Assembly: GCA_030748955.1 (NCBI GenBank)
Contig: JASMKZ010000011.1
Coordinates: 1 to 37,409, forward strand
Direction of reading: 5' to 3'
DNA from: Fidelibacterota bacterium
Lineage (GTDB): Bacteria; Fidelibacterota; Marinisomatia; SCGC-AAA003-L08; D37C17
Length of the DNA: 37,409 nucleotides
Shown here: one piece after another, positions 16,595 through 25,830 of the stretch
How positions within the stretch are numbered: position 1 is the stretch's first letter
Layout: each line of letters begins with the position of its first letter
Position numbers and translations under genes: made by a program
Notes under the pieces: generated by a model
The model's database searches: none
Told to the model about the DNA's origin: nothing
Seen by the model: only the letters and a program-made list of their open reading frames with translations

Positions 16595-17887
16595 TTAATT
16601 TTTTATTTTATCATTATTATACTGTTCAATTATTTCTACTAACCGAGCCAGGAATTTGGTGCCATAAGCACCATCAATGATGCGATGGTCATAGCTGAGG
16701 GTGATATACACCATATGCCGTACCACAATAGTGTCTCCGTAATCTGTCTCTTTCACCACAGGTCGTTTCTGGAAGGAACCCACAGCCAGGATGCCCACAT
16801 TGGGCTGATTTATGATACCCATTCCGAACAGCCCGCCAAATACACCGGGATTGGTCACTGTAAAAGTTGAGCCGAATATTTCTTCGGGAGTTAATTTATT
16901 ATCCCGTGCCCTACCAGATAAATCAGAAACCGAACGTGCCAATCCTAGAAAGTTTTTTTCTTCAGAGGAATGAATTACCGGTACAATGAGATTATCATCT
17001 GGCAATGCAACGGCAACTCCCATATTAATGTTTCTGTGATGGACGATATTATCTCCATCTAAAGATGCATTCATGAGAGGGAATTCCTGGATGGCTCGGA
17101 TGCAGGCATCTAACAGCATGGGAGTATACGTAAGATTTACTCCCGATTTCGATTTAAATGATTTCTTATTTTCAGTTCTAATAGTAACCATATTGGTTAC
17201 ATCTGCCTCTACCACAGTATATACATGAGCTGATGTCTGTAGAGATTGCACCATGTGATCAGCAATTTTTTTGCGCATACGGGACATTGGCTCAATTTCA
17301 TCTGACATAGTTGGTACTATTGATCTTGACTGCTCAATAACGTCTTCCTTCAGGGTTGGTGCCCCTGCCATTCCGGTCTTCAGATAGGCTAAAATATCCT
17401 TTTTATTCACGCGCCCATTATTTCCGGTACCTACCAATGCCTCCAGCTCTGTCTGTGTGATACCCTCTTTTTTTGCGATGGACTTCACCAAGGGAGAATA
17501 GAACCGTTTTCTGGGTTGAATAATGGGTTTTTCACTAACAATTTCTGATTGTATTCCTGCTTCAATAGCAGAAACCGGCTCGGGTTCAGTAGCTGCTGTT
17601 TCTTCAGTTGGTGAAGTCTCTACCATTGCTTCCTCAGTGGCTGTACTATCACCAACCTCTCCAATTCTGGCAATGACATCTCCCACTGGAATGGTATCAT
17701 TAACCTGGGCGAAAATCTCCACGATGGTACCAGTAGCAGGAGAGGGTATCTCTGAATCCACCTTATCAGTAGAAATTTCCAACAAGCTTTCATCTTTGGC
17801 AATACTATCCCCTACCTGCTTTTTCCATTCCAGGATAGTTCCTTCTGTAATTGATTCACCCATTTTGGGCATTACAACATCTGTCAT
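16595..17887 (-). CDS. 2-oxoacid dehydrogenase E2, dihydrolipoyl acyltransferase
   Basis: This 430-residue protein is the core of a 2-oxoacid dehydrogenase complex. Residues 1-77 form one lipoyl domain with the modified Lys42 in STDKVDSEIPSP. A linker rich in Glu, Thr and Pro follows. A peripheral subunit-binding domain lies at about 130-167 (YSPLVKSIAKKEG...GRVNKKDILAYL). The C-terminal acyltransferase ends with SYDHRIIDGAYG, which holds the catalytic His and Asp. Domain order matches pyruvate and branched-chain E2 proteins. The fused E1 in the operon resembles branched-chain or pyruvate enzymes; the acyl specificity is not settled. SucB-type use with 2-oxoglutarate is less likely, because its E1 partner would be of a different type. 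Confidence 0.93.
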   Translation of the reverse strand: MTDVVMPKMGESITEGTILEWKKQVGDSIAKDESLLEISTDKVDSEIPSPATGTIVEIFAQVNDTIPVGDVIARIGEVGDSTATEEAMVETSPTEETAATEPEPVSAIEAGIQSEIVSEKPIIQPRKRFYSPLVKSIAKKEGITQTELEALVGTGNNGRVNKKDILAYLKTGMAGAPTLKEDVIEQSRSIVPTMSDEIEPMSRMRKKIADHMVQSLQTSAHVYTVVEADVTNMVTIRTENKKSFKSKSGVNLTYTPMLLDACIRAIQEFPLMNASLDGDNIVHHRNINMGVAVALPDDNLIVPVIHSSEEKNFLGLARSVSDLSGRARDNKLTPEEIFGSTFTVTNPGVFGGLFGMGIINQPNVGILAVGSFQKRPVVKETDYGDTIVVRHMVYITLSYDHRIIDGAYGTKFLARLVEIIEQYNNDKIKN

Positions 17888-17889
17888 AC

Positions 17890-19065
17890 TTACCTCATAC
17901 TCATTTGAGATTTAAACTCGATCATAATTTCACTATTAGGATATTTTTGGATTAACTCCAAACTGCATTTTTCTTTAAATTCATCTTTCTGATTAAACTC
18001 AACTGGAACCGGCACTTGAAAGAGAATAGATTCTATTTGGTTATTTTTTACAATTCTTAAATCCTGAATTGCATCTTTTAAATTAAAAGCTTTCTGATTT
18101 AACTCAACGATACCTTTCACAATTGAAATTTCTTCTCCTTCGATGGTAACCGGATCCACATGCGTTATAACATCTGCCTCTAATCCTTGAGATATTAATT
18201 TTTCCACAGTATCTGCAATATCATGCATACTTTCAGGACTTTTCCCTTCTGCAATTTCTATATGCAGTGAAATGAATCGATGTGCTCCATAACTATGGAC
18301 GACAATATCATGCACATTGTAAACTTCTGGAACCTGTAGAGCAAATTCTCTAATTATTTTTATGGTATTTGCATCCACTGGTTTTCCCAGCAGATCATCA
18401 ATCGCCGATCGTGCAATGGTATAAGCAGATTGAATCATCATTACTGCAACCCCCAAGCCCATTATACCGTCTGCTTTAGAATACCCCAACCAAACACCGC
18501 CGAATGCTGAAAGAACCAACATGGATGACCACATGTCACTGCGATGGTGAATGGCATCTGCAATAAGAGTGTTGGAATTAATTCTTTCCCCTAGATTATA
18601 ACTCAGTTGCGCCAACCCTTCTTTTATTATAATGGTAATTAAAACCACCAAAATAACAACCCAATTTATTTCTATTTGAGTTGGATTCATAAATCTGTTC
18701 ATGCTGGTTTTAATAAATTCAATCCCAGTAAATCCAACTAAAATGGATATTGTAAGCGCGGCAATGGTTTCTGCCCGTCCATGACCAAAGGGATGTTCTT
18801 TGTCTGCTGGTTTGGATGCCATCTTAAAACCAAAAACTACCACCCCGCTGCTGGCCATATCGGATAGGGTATGAAAAGCGTCAGCAATAAGTGCAATACT
18901 ATTAGAAATGAACCCAAAAACTAACTTTAATATAAAAAGGGCCAAATTAGCAAAGATGGAAACCCATCCCTGGGAAATACCAATATTACTCCGGAATTTT
19001 GGTAACCCTGGATCTTCACCAACAGGCACCTGTTTACGAATGATATATTCGGCCAATGCTATCAT
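17890..19065 (-). CDS. Cation diffusion facilitator family transporter
   Basis: This CDF protein exports divalent metal ions (Zn, Fe, Mn or Co) in exchange for protons. The metal-site motif DAFHTLSD has Asp62, His65 and Asp69, and the second half has ADAIHHRSD. GHGRAET and about six hydrophobic segments complete the membrane domain, followed by a soluble C-terminal domain (from about residue 210) with the ferredoxin-like dimerisation pattern. I chose the ATG at 19065, one base after the E1 stop codon; a TTG at 19080 could add five residues. It lies between the E1 and E2 genes, an odd place for a metal exporter. A longer-than-usual C-terminus (about 100 residues beyond the standard CDF domain) is also notable. 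Confidence 0.9.
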   Translation of the reverse strand: MIALAEYIIRKQVPVGEDPGLPKFRSNIGISQGWVSIFANLALFILKLVFGFISNSIALIADAFHTLSDMASSGVVVFGFKMASKPADKEHPFGHGRAETIAALTISILVGFTGIEFIKTSMNRFMNPTQIEINWVVILVVLITIIIKEGLAQLSYNLGERINSNTLIADAIHHRSDMWSSMLVLSAFGGVWLGYSKADGIMGLGVAVMMIQSAYTIARSAIDDLLGKPVDANTIKIIREFALQVPEVYNVHDIVVHSYGAHRFISLHIEIAEGKSPESMHDIADTVEKLISQGLEADVITHVDPVTIEGEEISIVKGIVELNQKAFNLKDAIQDLRIVKNNQIESILFQVPVPVEFNQKDEFKEKCSLELIQKYPNSEIMIEFKSQMSMR

Positions 19066-19066
19066 T

Positions 19067-21064
19067 TTAGAATTCCACAATCTCCTTCAAGGCATTCTCA
19101 ATCCAGGAAGTTTGCACCAGTAATTCATTTTCCAATACTGCGGCATAGGCAATGGGAGCATCTTTTGATGCCACTCGCTTTATGGGCGCATCCAGATATG
19201 TAAACCCCTCATCGCTAATTCGTGCAGCAATTTCAGCACCAAATCCATTGTTGAGATTATCTTCATGAGCTACTATTGCACGATTGGTATTTTGCAGGGA
19301 TAATAAAATGGTTTCCATATCCAGGGGATTTAAAGTGCGAAGATCAATTATTTCTACGGACAATCCCGTATTTCTGGCAGCCTCGATGGATTTTTGCACC
19401 AATGCTCCCCAGGTAATAATTGTGACATCATTGCCTTCTTGAACAATACGGGATTTGCCAAAGGGAAGAAGATAATTTTCGTCCGGTTCAGGAGATGCAG
19501 CAAATCCCTGACGATAGAGCCCTTTATGTTCCATAAACATGACGGGATCATCCATGCGGCAAGCCATTTTTAACAGACCTTTTGCGTCAGACGCATTGGA
19601 GGGGTAGGCAATGTAAATTCCCGGTAAATGAGTAAAAAAACCATCAATACTCTGGCTATGGCAGAGTGAACCATGAATGTATCCCCCAACAGGAACACGC
19701 ATGACGATAGGGCAGCTCCATTTCCCATTGGAGCGATAACGCATGGTGGCAACTTCATTTCGAATCTGCATCATGCTATACCAGATATAATCTCCAAATT
19801 GTATTTCTACCACCGGCTTATATCCCAATGTTGCCAACCCGATGGCAGTTCCAATAATAGATGATTCTGCCAAAGGAGAGTTAAAAACTCTATCCTCACC
19901 ATACTTATCTGTCAATCCACGAGTGGCAGTGAATACGCCTCCTTTTCCACCAGCTACATCCTGACCATATACCATCATTTTTCCATTATGGGTGAGTTCT
20001 TCATCTAAGGCATGATTAATGGCATCTACCATTACAATTTTCTCATCTCCAGTGGGATTTGGCTCAGGATCATTTTGCCAATCTGTATCAAAATATACAT
20101 TTTTCTGTCCATCATCAGAAATGGGATCAGTCTGTGCATCAGCCCAATCTGCATCTTCATCAACTTGGGATTTCACCATATCTCGTATTTTATCAAAATC
20201 TTCCCGCTTAGCAATGCCTTCATCAATACAAGTGTTTGCAAACGTAAGTAAAGGATCTCGTTTTTGGTCTGACTCTAAATCTTTTCTCGATCTATATTTT
20301 CGTTGATCATCAGAAGAAGAATGCGGTAATAATCGAACCACATCAGATTGAATTAGGGATGGTCCTTTTCCTTTTCGGGCACGTTCCACGGCTTTTTTAA
20401 AGGCCAAATGGGTTTCGAAGAAATCAGTTCCATCCACGTTAAATCGGGCTAAGTTATCATAACCTGCAGAAATTTTATATACCGACGCACCAGCAGTCTG
20501 ATCCTCAATAGGCACAGATATAGCATAGCCATTATTTTCAATATGAAAGACAACGGGAGACTTATCTCTGCTGGCCCAATTGAGGGCTTCATGAAAATCC
20601 CCTTGACTGGATGTACCTTCTCCGGAGCTTACGTATGCTACACCATTTTCACCATTTTTCTGCAGAGCAAATCCTGCGCCTGTAGCTTGTAAAAACTGAG
20701 TGCCTGTGGAACTTGATTGACTCACAATTTTCAACTCTCTATGTCCATAATGTTGAGGCATTTGTCTCCCCCCTGAACTAGGGTCATCCTCCTTGGCCAG
20801 AAATGCTAAAAGATGATCACGGCTAGTCATACCCCATCCCAGACAAAAGGCTTGATCTCGATAATACGGATAGGCATAATCAAATCCTGGTTTGAACGCC
20901 AATGCTGCAGCCATTCCAGCCGCCTCATGCCCGGAGCATCCAATGTGAAAAAAACCCTTACCCTGTTTTAGAAGGATGAGTTGCTTATCATCCAAATAAC
21001 GGGAAATAGCCATATTTTGAAAAATTTCTAATAACTGCTTTTTGGTAAATCCTCTAAACTTCAT
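19067..21064 (-). CDS. 2-oxoacid dehydrogenase E1, alpha and beta subunits fused
   Basis: This 665-residue protein decarboxylates a 2-oxoacid with thiamine diphosphate and passes the acyl group to E2. Residues 1-310 match the alpha subunit, with GEGTSSQGDFHEALNWASRD from 148 to Asn177-Asn178 forming the TPP-binding motif. Residues from about 335 match the beta subunit (VYGQDVAGGKGGVF, FNSPLAESSIIGTAIGLA, PVGGYIHGSLCHSQS). The HYGHRELKIVSQSSSTGTQ segment is typical of branched-chain-type E1 alpha. The fused form is common in FCB bacteria. Its ATG overlaps the end of lipB by 11 bases. Pyruvate versus branched-chain 2-oxoacid use cannot be decided here. Confidence 0.93.
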   Translation of the reverse strand: MKFRGFTKKQLLEIFQNMAISRYLDDKQLILLKQGKGFFHIGCSGHEAAGMAAALAFKPGFDYAYPYYRDQAFCLGWGMTSRDHLLAFLAKEDDPSSGGRQMPQHYGHRELKIVSQSSSTGTQFLQATGAGFALQKNGENGVAYVSSGEGTSSQGDFHEALNWASRDKSPVVFHIENNGYAISVPIEDQTAGASVYKISAGYDNLARFNVDGTDFFETHLAFKKAVERARKGKGPSLIQSDVVRLLPHSSSDDQRKYRSRKDLESDQKRDPLLTFANTCIDEGIAKREDFDKIRDMVKSQVDEDADWADAQTDPISDDGQKNVYFDTDWQNDPEPNPTGDEKIVMVDAINHALDEELTHNGKMMVYGQDVAGGKGGVFTATRGLTDKYGEDRVFNSPLAESSIIGTAIGLATLGYKPVVEIQFGDYIWYSMMQIRNEVATMRYRSNGKWSCPIVMRVPVGGYIHGSLCHSQSIDGFFTHLPGIYIAYPSNASDAKGLLKMACRMDDPVMFMEHKGLYRQGFAASPEPDENYLLPFGKSRIVQEGNDVTIITWGALVQKSIEAARNTGLSVEIIDLRTLNPLDMETILLSLQNTNRAIVAHEDNLNNGFGAEIAARISDEGFTYLDAPIKRVASKDAPIAYAAVLENELLVQTSWIENALKEIVEF

Positions 21065-21773
21065 TGGTATTCTTTGAGAGATAATTATTAAATAATTTCA
21101 TAATTTCTGTTTGTATATCAATACTGGAAAAATGGATATCTAATTCCTGCAAGGAAGTAACTCCATATTCGAAAATACCACAGGGAATCATTCCATCGAA
21201 ATAGGTCATATCAGGATTTAAATTAAATGCAAACCCGTGCATGGTGACCCATCTTGAAAGCCGTACTCCCATGGCGCAAATTTTATCATCCCCCACCCAA
21301 ACACCTGTGAGCCCTTCCTTTCGCCCAGATTCAATCCCATAAGATTGTAGGCAGTCTATCACTACATTTTCCAACATTCGCATATACCAAGAAACGGACA
21401 TTTTATAATCGTGCAAATCAATAATGGGATAACAGACCAATTGTCCAGGGCCATGATAGGTCACTTCACCCCCTCTGTCAATCTGTACAACTTCTGCGTT
21501 TTTTGGTTTAGAATTTAATAGATTATTGGTATCAGCATTTTTCCCAAAAGTATATACATGCTCATGCTCAACCAATAATATAACATCCGATATTTCTCCA
21601 TACACCCGTTTGGCATGAAGCTGTTTTTGGAGTTCCCAAATAGGCTGATAGAACTGTCTTCCCAGCCAGAAATATTGAATTTCATCAGTACCAGAAATAT
21701 TTTCCCAAATGGAATCTGTTGAATCTAATTCAATTAATTTTGGTGCTATTCCTACTAATGGTAATGTGTTCAT
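21054..21773 (-). CDS. lipB: Lipoyl(octanoyl) transferase
   Basis: LipB moves octanoyl from acyl carrier protein to the lipoyl-domain lysine, the step before LipA. The signature RGGEVTYHGPGQLVCYPI is intact, DDKICAMGVRLSRWVTMHGFA carries the conserved lysine, and the catalytic cysteine is in IPCGI. I chose the ATG at 21773 (239 residues). The frame can be extended to a TTG at 21794, but that codon has no ribosome site. The gene begins shortly after the lpd stop and overlaps the E1 start, so it is translated as part of the dehydrogenase operon. Confidence 0.95.
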   Translation of the reverse strand: MNTLPLVGIAPKLIELDSTDSIWENISGTDEIQYFWLGRQFYQPIWELQKQLHAKRVYGEISDVILLVEHEHVYTFGKNADTNNLLNSKPKNAEVVQIDRGGEVTYHGPGQLVCYPIIDLHDYKMSVSWYMRMLENVVIDCLQSYGIESGRKEGLTGVWVGDDKICAMGVRLSRWVTMHGFAFNLNPDMTYFDGMIPCGIFEYGVTSLQELDIHFSSIDIQTEIMKLFNNYLSKNTNEV

Positions 21774-21790
21774 TTTGGTTCTCAAACCAA

Positions 21791-23170
21791 TCAAATATGA
21801 ATTGCTTCTTCCAAAGCATCCGCTGTGGCTTCCACGATTGCCTCTGAAAGGGTTGGATGGGGATGGATGGTTTTCAATACTTCATGGTGGGTGGTTTCAA
21901 GGTTTCTGGCAATGACTGCCTCAGTGATAAGATTGGTGGCTTCGGTCCCCAAGATATGGCAGCCTAACATTTCTCCATATTTGGCATCATAAACTACTTT
22001 TACAAATCCATCCGTATCTCCTACTGCCATAGACTTCCCCAATCCTCTAAAAGGGAATTTACCAATTTTAACTTCATAACCCTTTTCTTTGGCTGCTTTT
22101 TCGGTGAGTCCCACTGACGCCACTTCAGGATGACAATAGGTACAACCGGGAATATTATCATACTTCATGGGATCAGGATTTAGTCCTGCTAAATGTTCAA
22201 CAGCAGTTATACCCTCTGCAGAAGCTACATGTGCCAACCAAGGGGGGCCTGCCACATCACCAATGGCATATACGTTGGAAAGACTTGTTTCCATATATTC
22301 ATTTACTTTTATCCAGCCCTCTTCAACTGTGATATTGCAATTTGCAAGTCCTAGATTTTCAATATTCCCTTGCACACCAACAGCAATGAGCGCTTTGTCT
22401 GCCTCTATAATTTCACCGCTCTTTAGATGTACTTTCACCTTCGATTTATTTTTTTCAATTTTTTCAACCATGGTATTGGTAAAAATATTCATTTTACGTT
22501 TCTTAAACAGCTTTTCCAGTTCAGTGGATATATCTTCATCTTCCACTGGTAATATATTGGGCAGTGCTTCAATGATTGCAACCTCTGTGCCAAAGGTTTG
22601 GTAAAAATGGGCAAATTCTACACCAATGGCACCGGCGCCAATTATAACCAAAGACTTGGGTTGGTTTTCCGGTATCATTGCCTCCTTATAGGTAATTATT
22701 TGCTTGCCATCAGGCTCCATCCCCGGAAAATATTTGGCCCTAGCACCCGTTGCAATTATAATTTTTTCAGCTTTCAGTTGGGTTTTCTTTCCATCAGCAT
22801 CTGTAGTTTCAATGGTAGTACCATCTAAGAGCTTACCAAAAGCTGGAATATAATCAATCTTGTTCTTTTTCATGAGAAATTCAATTCCCTTGGAAAGCCG
22901 TTTAGCCACATCCCGGGAACGTTTTATCATTTTGCCCCAATTAACAGTAACCTCTCCAACCTCAATACCATACTTTTTAGCATTTTTTACTAAATCAAAA
23001 ACTTCGGCATTTTTCAACAACGCCTTAGTAGGGATGCAACCCCAATTTAGACAAATTCCACCTAAATGGTTGGCTTCTATAATTGCCACCTTCTTTCCCA
23101 CTTGAGCCGCTCTGATAGCAGCCACATATCCACCAGGGCCACCGCCTAATACCACAACATTATATTGCAT
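21791..23170 (-). CDS. lpdA: Dihydrolipoyl dehydrogenase (E3)
   Basis: This 459-residue flavoprotein reoxidises dihydrolipoyl groups of the E2 and passes electrons to NAD. It has the FAD motif GGGPGGYVAAIRAAQ at 9-23, the redox-active disulfide Cys40/Cys45 in GGICLNWGCIPTKAL, the NAD-binding GAGAIGVEFAHF, and a C-terminal HPHPTLSEA holding the catalytic His-Glu pair. It lies 16 bases downstream of folE and upstream of lipB, completing an E1-E2-E3 set in one transcription unit. Confidence 0.96.
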   Translation of the reverse strand: MQYNVVVLGGGPGGYVAAIRAAQVGKKVAIIEANHLGGICLNWGCIPTKALLKNAEVFDLVKNAKKYGIEVGEVTVNWGKMIKRSRDVAKRLSKGIEFLMKKNKIDYIPAFGKLLDGTTIETTDADGKKTQLKAEKIIIATGARAKYFPGMEPDGKQIITYKEAMIPENQPKSLVIIGAGAIGVEFAHFYQTFGTEVAIIEALPNILPVEDEDISTELEKLFKKRKMNIFTNTMVEKIEKNKSKVKVHLKSGEIIEADKALIAVGVQGNIENLGLANCNITVEEGWIKVNEYMETSLSNVYAIGDVAGPPWLAHVASAEGITAVEHLAGLNPDPMKYDNIPGCTYCHPEVASVGLTEKAAKEKGYEVKIGKFPFRGLGKSMAVGDTDGFVKVVYDAKYGEMLGCHILGTEATNLITEAVIARNLETTHHEVLKTIHPHPTLSEAIVEATADALEEAIHI

Positions 23171-23186
23171 TATACTTTTTTACGTT

Positions 23187-23759
23187 TCATTTTTTTAATG
23201 CCACTATTTTTAGAAACTCATCCCTAGTTTTGGAGTCTTTTCTAAATTGTCCAATCATTGAAGATGTGGTAGCATAAGAATTTTGTTTTTCTACGCCTCT
23301 CATTTGCATACACATATGCTCACCTTCTAATACCACCGCAACCCCCTTAGGCGATAAGACATCATTAATAGTTTCAGCAATTTGATGGGTCATTCGTTCC
23401 TGAACCTGTAGCCGACGCCCATACATTTCAACAATACGGGGGATTTTTGAAAGTCCGATAATATTTCCATCTGGAATATATGCCACATGGGCTTTCCCAA
23501 AAAATGGGAGTAAATGGTGTTCACATAAACTAAAAAAATCAACATCTTTTACCGTAACCATTTCATCATATTCTTCTTTAAAAACAGCATCATTAATTAC
23601 AGTGCTTAATTCTTGTTTATAACCTTTTGCTAAAAATTCCCATGCTTTTGCAACACGTTCTGGGGTTTTTACTAATCCTTCTCTATTAGGATCTTCCCCA
23701 ATTTCAATGAGTAATTCATTAATAAGCATTTCAATTTTCGATACATTCTTTTCAGTCAT
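23187..23759 (-). CDS. folE: GTP cyclohydrolase I
   Basis: This 190-residue enzyme converts GTP to 7,8-dihydroneopterin triphosphate, the entry to folate and queuosine-type pterins. Zinc ligands Cys79, His82 and Cys150 are present in [20 protein letters not shown] and [33 protein letters not shown] is the family core. It is the homodecameric type I enzyme. The start codon shares a base with the stop codon of the upstream PTPS-like gene (TAATG), so the two are translationally coupled and probably act in sequence. Confidence 0.96.
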   Translation of the reverse strand: MTEKNVSKIEMLINELLIEIGEDPNREGLVKTPERVAKAWEFLAKGYKQELSTVINDAVFKEEYDEMVTVKDVDFFSLCEHHLLPFFGKAHVAYIPDGNIIGLSKIPRIVEMYGRRLQVQERMTHQIAETINDVLSPKGVAVVLEGEHMCMQMRGVEKQNSYATTSSMIGQFRKDSKTRDEFLKIVALKK

Positions 23760-24166
23760 TATTTAGGTCCAAAATAAATGGTTGATATAGCGGGTGTTTC
23801 CTGAAGTTTTATTGAATAGAGTTTGGCAGGAGATGGGATATTATTCACCAATTTTTCCCAAATATACACTACCATATTCTCCGTTGATGGCTGTCTATTT
23901 TTAAAGTAGTCAATATCCTTTTCTATTTGGCTGTGGTCAATTTCTGAAAGCACTAACTCTTGAACAATTTTATTTAAGGTATGCAAATTAACAATAAATC
24001 CTGAATCTTCATTAATTTCCCCGGAAATGGTGATATCTAAATCATAATTATGACCATGTAAATATATATCATCGCCGAAAATTTCAAAGTTTTCTTTTTC
24101 TGACCACTTTTCATTCCAATATCGATGCGCGGCACAGAATTTATATTGTTTAGTAATGTATGGCAT
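23759..24166 (-). CDS. PTPS/QueD-family protein with the catalytic Cys position occupied by Asp
   Basis: This 135-residue protein has the 6-pyruvoyl-tetrahydropterin synthase fold signature: zinc ligands His14 (CAAHRYW), His37 and His39 ([15 protein letters not shown]), then [23 protein letters not shown] and a C-terminal LQET. QueD enzymes carry a catalytic Cys four residues before the HGH motif (CxxxHGH). Here the spacing is kept but the residue is Asp33 (DDIYLHGH). Cys11 is not in the catalytic place. PTPS-III proteins with Glu near this place make the folate precursor hydroxymethyl-dihydropterin and replace FolB. Coupling to folE fits such a pterin role, but this is inference; a QueD-like role remains possible. 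It is the first gene of the dehydrogenase operon. Confidence 0.88.
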   Translation of the reverse strand: MPYITKQYKFCAAHRYWNEKWSEKENFEIFGDDIYLHGHNYDLDITISGEINEDSGFIVNLHTLNKIVQELVLSEIDHSQIEKDIDYFKNRQPSTENMVVYIWEKLVNNIPSPAKLYSIKLQETPAISTIYFGPK

Positions 24167-24279
24167 TTTGCTCTTTGTATGATAGAAAGGTTGATTAATT
24201 TATTGTATCCTGCAAATATTTTCAGAATATAAAATTTACAGGTTCTATATGAATTTAGCCAATGAGAGTTTGTGGAAGT

Positions 24280-24465
24280 TTACTTAAAATAATAGCCCAT
24301 TATTGCCCAGCCAAGGAATATGCCAACAACCCCCATTATACCCACAATATTATCTGGAGATGGAGGTTTAAATCCAAAAATTGCAAAAAGAGCTCCAACA
24401 ATTACTCCTAATCCACAAGACTGTAATGCAAGATAAAGCTCGGTTTTATTAAAAAATTGATCCAT
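24280..24465 (-). CDS. XapX-domain small membrane protein
   Basis: This 61-residue protein has two hydrophobic helices (about 14-31 and 41-58) joined by FGFKPPSPDNIVGIMGVVG, the short proline-containing loop of the XapX/DUF1427 family. It starts one base after the stop of nth, so it is the last gene of that operon. Function of the family is unknown. Confidence 0.8.
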   Translation of the reverse strand: MDQFFNKTELYLALQSCGLGVIVGALFAIFGFKPPSPDNIVGIMGVVGIFLGWAIMGYYFK

Positions 24466-24466
24466 A

Positions 24467-25120
24467 TTAAGTCTCTCCTAATTTTGATGGACACAGATTG
24501 GAAATCACACATTTATTACATTTTGGTCTATTAGCAATGCAAACTGCCCGACCATGGTCAATGAGCAAATGTGCAAAGAGTGTCCAATCATTTCTATTTA
24601 TTATTTTTGATAATTCAGTTTCTATTTTAACTGCATTTTTTGTTTTTACAAATTTTAATAGATTCGTTATTCGAGTAACATGGGTATCTACAACAATAGA
24701 AGGAATTCCCTCAATATTACCCAATACAACATTAGCAGTTTTTCGCCCTACACCGGGCAGTTTCACCATTTCATTCAACGTATTAGGTAAACTACCACCA
24801 TATTCATTTACAACTGATTCAGCCATTGCCTTAATTGACTTAGCTTTGTTATTGTAAAACCCGGTACTATAAATCTCCTTTTTTATCGTTTCAATAGGAA
24901 GCATTACAAAATCTTGAGGAGTTGGATAGTTAGCAAATAATCCCTTTGTTACCTTATTCACTCTTTCATCTGTGCATTGTGCAGATAAGATTGTGGCAGT
25001 CAATAATTGGAAAGAGGACTCATATCTGAGAGAACATTTTGAATCAGGGTATTCCAGCTTCAAATTTGTTACTATCTTTTCCATACGAACTTTCTTTTTA
25101 ATTAAAGATTCAACAGGCAT
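24467..25120 (-). CDS. nth: Endonuclease III
   Basis: This 217-residue base-excision repair glycosylase/AP lyase removes oxidised pyrimidines. The helix-hairpin-helix LPGVGRKTANVVL carries the Schiff-base Lys127, and VVDTHVTR supplies Asp145. The C-terminal 4Fe-4S cluster ligands are Cys194, Cys201, Cys204 and Cys210 with canonical spacing. Length is normal. Its start overlaps the upstream pseudo-receiver gene by 11 bases. Confidence 0.97.
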   Translation of the reverse strand: MPVESLIKKKVRMEKIVTNLKLEYPDSKCSLRYESSFQLLTATILSAQCTDERVNKVTKGLFANYPTPQDFVMLPIETIKKEIYSTGFYNNKAKSIKAMAESVVNEYGGSLPNTLNEMVKLPGVGRKTANVVLGNIEGIPSIVVDTHVTRITNLLKFVKTKNAVKIETELSKIINRNDWTLFAHLLIDHGRAVCIANRPKCNKCVISNLCPSKLGET

Positions 25121-25466
25121 TATTAATTTTATTCAATATTGAGTCTAAATTTTTTAATAATTTATTCCGTCGCAATACCATATCGCAACCTTGCTCTTTA
25201 TAATATTTAGCCTGCCCTCCATCGACATTTTTATTATATCCAATGATAAAAATGGCATTGTTATTTCTCAATTCTTGAAGCTGGTTTAATTCGTCATCTT
25301 TTAATTTACCCAATTCAATGATTATAACCATATTAGTATTTGAATCAGGCAATTCTTCCCAATTTTCACAAAATATCAATTGATAAGAATAGGTAGTGGA
25401 GAGCTTCGCAAGGCGCGCACTCATTTGCCAATCATCCATCCAGGCTATAACAGTCATATCATTCAT
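25110..25466 (-). CDS. Receiver-like small protein lacking the phosphoacceptor Asp
   Basis: I do not recognise this 118-residue protein by family, but its pattern suggests a response-regulator receiver fold. A first strand is followed by acidic residues (TVIAWMDDWQ), a third strand reads NMVIIIELGKL where the phosphorylated Asp would be expected, IFIIGYNKN stands at the fourth strand, and GCDMVLRRNKLLKNL at the fifth strand and last helix. The acceptor position appears to be Glu or Leu, so it is probably a pseudo-receiver used for binding. It overlaps both the DUF309 gene upstream (8 bases) and nth downstream (11 bases). Confidence 0.75.
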   Translation of the reverse strand: MNDMTVIAWMDDWQMSARLAKLSTTYSYQLIFCENWEELPDSNTNMVIIIELGKLKDDELNQLQELRNNNAIFIIGYNKNVDGGQAKYYKEQGCDMVLRRNKLLKNLDSILNKINNAC

Positions 25467-25824
25467 GTATTACTTTAATCTTTATAATATAACTATCTTC
25501 TATTATTGATTGTTCATCTATTTCATTAAAATAATTTTGCACCCTTATTATTTGGTTTTTTAAACTTATAACATCCACACCTCTCACCTTTTTATAGGGC
25601 TCGAATTTAGCGAGACATTTATTCATCATACTTCTTGCACCGTTTAAATTTTTATTGAAAAAATGAAAATAACTTACCGCTAATTGAATTAAACCTTGTA
25701 CGAACCTTGCATCTTCCAATTTGTAATTAAGCCATAAATCTTCCAAAAATTCATGAGCATCGTAATATTGTCTATTATTGAATGCAAGGATACCCTTATT
25801 GAATAATTCGTCTTCTTTTGTCAC
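25459..25824 (-). CDS. DUF309-family helical protein
   Basis: This 121-residue all-helical protein has the DUF309 signature: FNNRQYYDAHEFLEDLW at about 16-32, then RFVQGLIQLAVSYFHFFNKN and LNGARSMMNKCLAKFEPY. The conserved histidine and glutamate of the first motif are present. The start is GTG at 25824, six bases past the metallo-hydrolase stop. Function of the family is not established. It overlaps the pseudo-receiver gene. Confidence 0.85.
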   Translation of the reverse strand: MTKEDELFNKGILAFNNRQYYDAHEFLEDLWLNYKLEDARFVQGLIQLAVSYFHFFNKNLNGARSMMNKCLAKFEPYKKVRGVDVISLKNQIIRVQNYFNEIDEQSIIEDSYIIKIKVIHE

Positions 25825-25830
25825 TGAATT

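Noticed and set aside
22167-22604. 145-codon plus-strand frame inside lpdA
   Set aside because: It is antisense to the dihydrolipoyl dehydrogenase, whose motifs are intact in the other frame.
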